This document shows positions 24,521-33,022 of a stretch of 33,022 nucleotides of DNA, piece after piece. Source of the stretch: Ichthyophthirius multifiliis (lineage: Eukaryota; Ciliophora; Oligohymenophorea; Hymenostomatida). The stretch is taken from NCBI RefSeq assembly GCF_000220395.1, contig NW_004087390.1:1-33022 (forward strand), read 5' to 3'. The position numbers and the translations under genes were made by a program. Every line of letters starts with the position of its first letter. Position 1 is the first letter of the stretch. Under the pieces are notes generated by a model. The model made no database searches. It was given only the letters and a program-made list of their open reading frames with translations, and was not told the origin of the DNA.

Positions 24521-26429
24521 ATATACTTAATAATATATAAATTTATGGTAAATATATCAAAATTATTTTATTTAAAAATTAAATATTTTTATTAGTAATA
24601 TATATTTATTTAACATTTGATATATATCAAATAATTTATTAATAAAATACAAAATTTGAATTAAGATATTGCTTTTTATTTGAATACTTTTCTAAAAAAT
24701 ATTAATAATATCTATTATAAAAATAATTTTATATATTGAATATAAATTTAGCTAATACTTATTAAAAGCCAATATATTATTAAATAAAAAATATCTTTTT
24801 TATAAAAAAAAATTAAAACAATATGCATTTTCAAATTATTAGTTTTATTATTAAAAATATATCACAATTATATTAATAAATTAATTTAATATATCTTTTA
24901 TTATATATTTTTATATTTTTGAACTATTGTATATTTTATTTATTTTTATTATTCAATCTTATTTAATTATGTTATAAAAATCTATAATATATATATTTTT
25001 TTTTCAATCAATATAAATAAAAATATAAATATGTATTTAATTATAAAATAAAAACAATTATGAATTTATAATTATAAGCAAATATATTAATTTTAATATC
25101 TAATTATAATAATATTTTTATTAAATATATAGATATAAATTATATTAAAATTTTTTATATTTCATATATTGATGAAAAAAATATTTGTTTTCGTATATTT
25201 TTAATTTTAACTATTTAATTGTATTAACTAATTTTATGAAAATTAAATATGATTAATATAAATTATATTTTTTATTTATTTAAATGTATAAAAAAAAAAT
25301 AATCTAATAAAAAAAAAATCATTTAATAAGATTTATTAATTAAATAATATTTTTTTTTTTATTAAATAATTATAGAAAAACTAAAATTATATATATATAT
25401 TAATTAAATATGATTTGATGAAATTACGAATATATTGTATTTATTCAATATATTTAAAATAGAAAAATATTTATTTATTTGTTAAATAATTATTTTATAT
25501 AACAAAATAATATTAATAACTATTTAATTCTATTTAAAAATTATATATGCAGTTTGTTTTACAAATTCAAAAAAGAAAATTTTTATATTATAAAAATAAA
25601 TAGACAATTTAATAATTTTTAATAATAAAAAATATAAAAATATACATTATAAATAAATAATATTTAATTATATGATTTATGTCTATAAAAAAAATATTCA
25701 TAAAAAAATAAAATATTTAATGATATAATTATAAAAAAAAAATATATATATAAAAATATATATTAAATTAATTATATATATAATAATATATATTTTATAT
25801 ATAAATAATAAATATATATTTTTTTTTTTAAATTTAATTTAATAATTTATAAATGATAAATATCAAAATCTAATTAATAATTCAGAATACAAAAATCTTA
25901 TATTCTTATAATATATAATTTATTTTTTATAATATGTATAAAAAAATATATATAAATCAGGATAATTTTTTGTATTAATAATATATTATTTTAAAAACTT
26001 CTTATATTATTTTTTAATTTCAAATAATTTTTTTTAATTATATTAAAACAAAATATTTTATAACATATAAGTTAATTATATTTTATTTTAATATAATAAA
26101 TAAAATATACAATATATCTATATATTTTTGTTTTTAGAAAATAAAAAATAAATTTAAATTAAAGTCTTTAAATCAAAATATATAAAATTTTTAATTAATT
26201 TAAATTATTATAAAAATATAAAGTTTATAATAATTCATATAGTCTAAAAAATTATAAATAAAAAAAAAGTGTAGTTTTTTAACGTTGAAAATAGCATTTT
26301 TAATTTTAAATATTGTTTATTAATTTAAATAAATTAAAATAATAATTTTAAAAAATTAAAGTTTAGAATATTTATATTAAAAGTATTTAAATAAATATTA
26401 TATATTTAACTATATGATAAATATAAATA
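24521..26429. other. A/T-rich spacer between D and C
   Basis: Extremely A/T-rich with (AT)n pieces and homopolymers. I see no supported gene and no relic of the M8 family. Confidence 0.5.
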
Positions 26430-26955
26430 TTAAAATTAATTATTTAAAAAAGTAATTAAATATTATTAGTCTATATAAATAAATTATATAAACTATTATA
26501 TTTTAAATGATGAATTTTTATTTCTAAATATTAATATTCTAAATTTTATTTAAAAATATAATATATTTTTTATTTTCTTAATAATATTTTTTTATATTAT
26601 TTTTAAAAAAAAAATATATTATTTGATTTTTTTTATTTAATAAAATACATATAATTTTATATTTATTTTTTTGAAAATATAAAAATTATATATAATTAAT
26701 TAAATAGTATATAATTTTTAATTCAGAGTATAAATAAAAAAAAGAATAATAATCTTAATAATATTTTTATAATATTCAATGTTTTTTAAAAATGTTTATA
26801 TTATCAATTAATATTAAAAAAATCAATTTTTATTTAATAAATTTCTTTAAAATAAAAATAAATAAAAATTATAAAAAATTTTAACTAAAAATAATGAAAT
26901 TAATTAAAAATCAAAATTAGAAAGAAAATTTTTAAAAATAATATATTCAAATTCA
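26430..26955 (-). repeat. Diverged 3' flank of paralog D
   Basis: A weaker match to the other 3' flanks, recognisable by AGTAATTAAATATTATTAG near 26448 and by AAAGAATAATAATCTTAATA near 26741 at the corresponding distance from the stop. It is more diverged than those of A, P2 and C, which fits D belonging to the other subgroup. Confidence 0.4.
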
Positions 26956-29173
26956 TCACAATAACAATTCTAATATCACGTTTCCAAAAATAAAAGCGAT
27001 TAATCCTTTATCAATATTCTATTATTAATCTTCGTTTTTAATCTTGTGTAATAATCTAGTTTTTAAGCATTTTTTTTATTAGGAATTATAATAGTACCCA
27101 GAAAAGCAATTAATACATTATTTTTCCGTACAAGTTAAACACTTAGGTTGTTTTGAATGGCAAGATTAACATAATTTAGTACTTTAATTTAAAAAATAAC
27201 CATAATTACATCTTGAGCATTCTTTAGATTTATTACATTAATTACATCCTATTGGACATTTTATTTTTGTATTTACAGTAGAGATTTATAAACATTATTA
27301 TTTTTAAAAATTAAATACATACCCTTAATTACATTAAAAGCAACTATTTTCAGTACATTTTTGACAATAACTAAATTTATTAGTGCATCTAATACATTAT
27401 TAACTTGCATTACTTATATAATATCCTTCATAACAATAAATGCATTCTCCTTATTAAGAACATGATTCACATCCATAAGAGCATTTGCCTAAAGTGGTTT
27501 ATTCACAATATGTTTAAGTTATATCCAATTAGTATCCATGATTACATCTTTTACATGAGAAATCATCACAAGATTGACAATTAGTATATTTAGAAGAACA
27601 TTAAGTACAAGCTTTAGTTTGAAAATCAACATAATAACCTTTTTAACATTAATTGCAGCCTCGTTAATCGCAATATAAACAATTTTCATTACATTTTTCG
27701 CATTTTTCACTATTATCAGAATAAAAAGTATTATTAAAACAAGCATCTACACAACTACCATCATAATTCTTTAATTTAATTCCCTCGCAAACTAAACACT
27801 CTGTTGCATCATTAGGATTACATGATATGCAATTTTATTTACACAAAGTACATTTCTTTTCTGTATCTAATATATATCCTTTAGCAGAATCACATAAAAT
27901 ACATGTATTAAAATCAATTTATTAAAGACAACCAACAGAGAGTTCTTAGCATTCTTAAGCCTTTTATTACTCGATAAATCCTAATGGACATTTACTTAAA
28001 CACGACTTATCACCTTAATAAAAGAAAAAACCTGTTTTGCAAGTATAGCACAAAGGAGAATTTTATTTTTCACAAGTTTCACAATTTCCTTTACATGTTC
28101 TGGACATCTCAGATTCACATTTACCTAAATCAAAATTAGGTTAATATCCGAATTTCTCATTACATTTTTCAACACACTAATTTTCTTACAATAATGTCAA
28201 AAAGAAACACTTAGTACACTCATTAGCTGATGGTCCTGTACATCTAGAGCAATTACTATTACATGGTTCACATTATCCTGCCATTCCGAAAAAACCTTAA
28301 GGACAATCTGATTTGCAAGTATTATCTGGGTTCAAGAATAAATCTGAAGGACATGATAAATTTCCTAAACAAGTTTGATTATGGACTGCACCAGAGCATT
28401 ATATAGAACAATCTACTCCTCCATATCCAGATTGACAGAAACATTAACCTCTTACACAGAATCCTTTTTCTGAACAGAAATTCGCACATATAGGGGTATA
28501 ATTGCAGAATCTAATATAATCTTAAGGACATGTGATTTATCCTTTAGCTTTTATGCCACTTTCATCAATATCCTTTTTTTGCCCTTATTCTTCTATTTCA
28601 CATAAAACTTCATGTTAAATATCGGGAAAAATAATAGTTATTTAGGATGCATCAGAGGAGCATTTAAATTAGTGGCATCTTAAGTTAGTTTCATTATTAA
28701 TTACAGATGAGGCTATTGAAGCTGTAGACTAAAAGCATTTACTATTAGTTGAATAATTAGATAATTTTTCCGATTCTTAAATTTTTTTAAATTTATCATT
28801 TATACTATTAGGATTTGAACATAATTAATCAAAAGAAGGATATATAATAGTACATCCGTCAAGGTATTAGTCAGATTTAGCATGACCATATCCTTCGAAT
28901 TCAAATGAACATTAAAAATCCTTAGTTTTTTTAGCAAATTCAGGATATTGAGTTTGACTTTAACAAACGTATTCTAAAAAATCGCAACCTTTACCTTTTC
29001 CCCAAAATATATCATCAGACATATTCTCATTTACTTCAGGATAAAAACCAGTGTCTTTCAAAACAGCAATAGTAAATATTGATAAAACCCTATCAACAGT
29101 TACAACACCTCCAGTCATCATTTCATTATAGATAATAGATCTTTCCCAATGAGCACCGATTGAACCAGGATTG

Positions 29174-29215
<42 letters not shown>

Positions 29216-30066
29216 TTATATATTTATATATTTATATATATTACTTAATTTTCTATTTACATTCCTTCAGCAGTAGGACAATTAAAATATTTTCTTGTTA
29301 CTTTAACTACATTTTCTGTTGCTAAAAGAATTGTTTCTTATTATCTGTATGTTTTTTTTATTTGTATATTTTTTAATTAACTTTTTTCATAAGGTTTTTT
29401 AGTTTTAGGATCTATCCAACTTTATATTGCATTTCCTGAAAAACCAATTATATGTAAAATTTCGTGAATTGTTATTTCTAAATAATTTTCAAAATTTTAG
29501 GCATCTTCTTAAAATTTTTACATATAATATAAGTTGAATTTCACTCTTCCGAAAATTGGTCTAGATATTCCTTAGTTAGCCATTGCACAATAAATGGCAC
29601 TTGCATACTATCCATTTTTTTCATTAGAATATATAACATACAAGTGTAAATCGGAATTAGCTACTCCTACTGTTTTATCTTTTTAAGGAATTTCTACATC
29701 AAAACATAATTTTTGCTAAGGTTTAGGAAAAATGTTATTACCTGTAAATGGATATACTTTCAAAAGTCTCTAGAAAAAAAGCTTTGATGTTTCCATAATA
29801 CTTATTAAGTAGTCTTTTTATTATTGCGTTATTCCCAAATTTAAGTTATCTATCGTAGAATAATCTATAGTTATTCTTATAGGCTTTGCATCGCTACCTA
29901 TTTAAAGAATGCGTTATTCATGGTTTGAATTTTCCATTTTTTCGTAATCTTCCTACATTTTCTTATAGTGATTTTATACTTATTTACTCTCATGACTGCA
30001 TTTATGGTTAGAACGCGTAAATATACCCAAAATTAAAATACTAATTAAAATTATTTTTTTTAACAT
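26956..30066 (-). CDS. Leishmanolysin-like M8 zinc metalloprotease, paralog D
   Basis: The shortest paralog, 1013 aa by code 6. Exon 1 is 30066-29245 (274 codons), the intron is 29244-29176, and exon 2 is 29175-26956 (740 codons, with two consecutive TGA codons at the end). The signal is MLKKIILISILILGIF, followed by HKCSHESKQ with candidate switch Cys23. The zinc site is HEILH at 201-205 with IIGF, the third ligand is His283 in GAHWER, and the Met-turn is NEMMT. The EGF-like and furin-like CxxC regions are as in the paralogs. The C-terminal stretch is hydrophobic but broken by Asn and Glu (LIAFIFGNVILELLL), so membrane attachment is less clear than in A and C. The N-terminus and tail group with B. 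No internal TGA was seen. Confidence 0.92.
29176..29244 (-). other. Intron of paralog D (69 bp, nearly pure TA)
   Basis: A GT..AG phase-0 intron between IENQ and GNPGS. Apart from the ends it is (TA)n with a few AAATATA units. It is a multiple of three and has no TGA in any sense frame, so an unspliced transcript would stay in frame, with 23 extra residues inserted before the third zinc histidine. Confidence 0.85.
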
Positions 30067-30170
30067 ATTTTTTTATATTTATTTATTTTTAATTTTAAAA
30101 TATACGAATTTATATGTGTATTTTTATTTATAATTTTTCTTTTTTATATATTTAATTTTTTTTTTTTAAA

Positions 30171-30185
30171 GGATTAATTTAGAAT
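30171..30185 (-). promoter_or_regulatory. Possible 5' element upstream of D
   Basis: On the + strand GGATTAATTTAGAATATT lies about 105 bp before the ATG. It lines up with GGATTAATATTGAAGATT before A and GGATTAATATTGCAGATA before C. It is the weakest of the four matches. Confidence 0.3.
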
Positions 30186-30189
30186 ATTT

Positions 30190-31632
30190 TATATTATTTT
30201 TAATGATTATATATATATAAATTAATATTTTATTTATTTTAATACTTTTAATTAAATATAATATTTAAATTTTATGGATATTTTTTAACATTCATTAATT
30301 TTTTTTTTATAAATAAAAATATATTAGAATAAAAATAATATTAATTTATTAATAAATATTTATATAAATCAATTAAAATATGATATATTATAACAATCTA
30401 AATTTATTAATTAAATATTATTAAAAAATTTTCATACAATTTTAAATTAAAAAAATCAAAATATCTTTTGAAAATAAAAAGTAAAAATATAAATAATTAT
30501 TTTAATTATTATATTTATGAAGATTTTTATAGATTGATTTATATTTTATTTATAAATCAATGATTTATGCTTTTTAAAAAATATTTTTATATTAAATTTG
30601 TCATATTTTTTTTTTTTAGTTAAATTCTTTTTTTTTATATTATTTTTATTTTAAATTCTTTAATAATAAATGATTAAAAAAGAAATTAAATATGATTATT
30701 ATATTTATTATAAACTAATTTTTATACTATTATTTATTGTTAATGAAAATAAAATAGTTTATAAATAACTTCTTTGTTATTTATAGTTTTAAAGTCTAAA
30801 TAAATAAGTTTAAAAATAATTATAAACATTAAAATAAAAAAATAAATTTCCTATAAAATATATATTTTTCGTATTCACATATTTTTGTTTTTTTTAAAAA
30901 AATATTTTTTTTAAAAAAATATACAGGTATATATATAATCATTTTATAAAATTTTGAAATTTTAAAGGATGAATATACTAATTATTATATTAGTCTTATT
31001 ATATTTTTATAACGAAACTTCATCTAGAAAAAAAAAATTATAAATAATATAATTTATTAAATTTTTATTTTTTATTTACAAGAAATAAAATTATTATTTC
31101 TTAATTTATGTATATAATATAATATTTGATTTAATTTGCAAATCATTTAATTAAAAGAAATATATAATATAAATAGAAATATAGAATAAATAAAATCTAA
31201 TGAATATTCATTATTAAAAATAAAAATAAAACAATAATAATAAAAAATATTTAACATACAAATAAAAAAAATTCAATAATAATATAGAATAAAAAAAAAT
31301 ATTAATAATAAAATGATATTTTTAAAATTATAGACATATATAATAATAATTAAATATATAATAACTTAAATAATTGTATTATATAATAATTATTTTAAAA
31401 ATCAATATAATTAATATATATTTATTAAAAAATATTTTTTTTTCAAATTTATTTTATTTAAGCAATAATTATTAAATATTAAAATTTATCATTAATAAAA
31501 TATCTTAATATTTATGATAAATATAAATTATAAAATAATAAAAAACCAATAAAATATTAAAATCTATATTATTAATTTATACAAAAAAATATTTTTATTT
31601 TTAAAAGATTAAAAATAAAAAACTTCTTAAAT
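30190..31632. other. A/T-rich spacer right of D
   Basis: No gene I can support. A chance-length frame from an ATG at 30969 is discussed under findings. I see no tRNA and no family homology until about 31633. Confidence 0.45.
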
Positions 31633-32245
31633 CTATTCAGAAGGATAAAATGATCCATGTAATATCGATTGCTCTAGATATACAAAACCATCAATTAATG
31701 ACTGTAATAAGTGTTTCTTTTTGACATTATTGTAAGAAGATTAGTGTATGGACAAATATAATGAGAATTTCGGATATTAACCTAATTATGAATCAAGTAA
31801 ATGTGAGATGTCAATAATTAGTAAAGGAAATTGCTAAACTTGTAAAAAATATAATTCTCCTTTGTGTTATACTTACAAAACATGATGATAGTCAAAAATG
31901 CGAAAAATATAGTAAAAATTGTTTTTATTGCAATTAAGAGGTTTTAGTTAATGTTAAGAAGGTTATTATGTTGATTTATAAATAAAGCTTGTACTCAATT
32001 TTCTTATAAACATAAACGTTAAAATTGATACTAACTGAATTTAATTTTAAAAACTGAGAAAAAAGTTCTTCAAACTTATGTAAAATTATGTAGTTCTTAT
32101 AGAGGATATAATTCTGATTATTCATCTAATTATTTTAAATATAAATTATTAATATAAGTTTTAAGTAATATTTTTTAAATAAATAGTTATATATGAGTAT
32201 GCTTTTTTTTCTATTGGTTATGTTATACTTGGATTACTTATTTTG
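31633..32245 (+). pseudogene. Leishmanolysin relic P4 (cysteine-rich region with several deletions)
   Basis: A + strand copy of the cysteine-rich half. The first part reads as CNIDCSRYTKPSINDCNKC and continues to CKKYNSPLCYTYKT, matching B around 18186-18412. It then hits TGA TGA at a deletion joint near 31893. The next block (KCEKYSKNCFYCNQE) matches B around 18745-18785, skipping about 330 bp. Frameshifts follow, and later a block near 32205 matches the family C-terminus (IIGYVIFGLL-like). Several cysteines are already lost. It has no signal, catalytic domain or intact frame, so it is a non-functional relic, though it could donate sequence in recombination. Confidence 0.78.
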
Positions 32246-32259
32246 AAAAAAATTAAATA

Positions 32260-33022
32260 AATAAATTTTTTAATTATATTTATGAATTATGGAATTTCAT
32301 TTTTTAGTTTAATATTTAATATTTTTGTTATTATTTTATACGTTTATATTACTATTTCATATTTCTTTTTTACGAATTATAAATATATATTGATATTTAA
32401 TAATATTAAATAGTATTTTTTTCAAAAAAAAATATACTTTATTGTTAGATTTTTATTCATTTTTATTAATTTACTTTAATGTGGAAATTATATACTAAAT
32501 TTTTATTTTTTTTATTTTAAACAAAATAAAATAAAATTAATTTTTAATTTATTTTCTTCTAAATAAAAAAACATAAAATTATAAAAAATTGAAATTTAAT
32601 TATATTTTCTTTTCTTTTTTAAATTATAAAAAAAAAATCTTTTATTTTATTTTTTATAAAAAAATTGGATAAAGTTTTTACTTTTTATAATAATAATATA
32701 TCATTTATAAGAAAACAAAATAAAATAAAATCATTTTATTGAAAATTTAGGTTTTTTTAATTTGCTAAATTAATAGATATTGAATTTCTATTTATTATAA
32801 TTAAAAAAAATATTTATCAACTTCATAATTATTTAATTAGGCGACAAATATTTAATAAATTACCATTTTTATATATTAATTTAAAATGTTTATTTATATA
32901 TTTTATTTATATAAATATCTTTTTTTATAATCTATTATATATTTTATTAAAGAAATTTTTTAAGCATTTTATATAATAAAATATATATAATATATAATAT
33001 ATATATATATAATATATAATAT
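32260..33022. other. A/T-rich spacer at the right edge
   Basis: No gene is seen. The window ends in ATATAATATATA repeats and no telomere repeat is present. Confidence 0.5.

Noticed and set aside
32960..33022. Repeat at the right edge as a possible telomere
   Set aside because: It is ATATAATATATA, without the G-rich or C-rich units of ciliate telomeres.

Overview
The window looks like macronuclear-type DNA of an oligohymenophorean ciliate. Its coding sequence reads cleanly only if TAA and TAG encode glutamine and TGA is the sole stop (ciliate code, table 6). It is extremely A/T-rich, with long nearly pure A/T spacers and slightly richer exons, and it has short A/T-rich GT..AG introns. Ichthyophthirius multifiliis is my best guess at the genus, from base composition and because both it and Tetrahymena carry large leishmanolysin-like families. 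The sequence alone does not prove this.

The content is one gene family. There are four full-length paralogs of a leishmanolysin-like (peptidase family M8) secreted or membrane-attached zinc protease with a long cysteine-rich C-terminal half: A (minus, 3178-6415), B (plus, 16329-19504), C (minus, 21096-24363) and D (minus, 26956-30066). Each has two exons joined by a phase-0 intron, which separates the HExxH half of the zinc site from the third histidine. The exon lengths are all multiples of three, I found no internal TGA, and the proteins come out at 1025, 1016, 1026 and 1013 residues. The order in each is: N-terminal hydrophobic signal, a short pro-segment with a CGHE-type motif (Cys replaced by Tyr in B), the metalloprotease domain, an EGF-like module, many furin-like CxxC repeats, and a short hydrophobic C-terminus.

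Between and beside them lie at least four relics of the same family: 8471-8866, 10752-10952, 14776-14915 and 31633-32245. Most were formed by internal deletion. The relic at 10752-10952 keeps the signal peptide, has a Gln/Glu repeat and then runs straight into the family's 3' flank. The 3' flanks (about 0.5-0.6 kb) and a short 5' element are also shared between units, so the duplicated unit is larger than the gene. A and C share one type of N-terminus and tail, B and D the other, but some central cysteine-rich segments group A with D and B with C, or are identical in all four. This points to gene conversion or ectopic recombination within the array.

The only other coding trace is a frameshifted coiled-coil ORF at about 12815-13500 (minus), beside a 468-bp tandem duplication (11851-12790). 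The remaining sequence (1-2600, 6600-8460, 8900-10100, 14920-16250, 24500-26430, 30190-30960 and 32260-33022) is A/T-rich spacer with microsatellites in which I see no supported gene. I saw no tRNA, rRNA, telomere repeat, transposon or CRISPR array.
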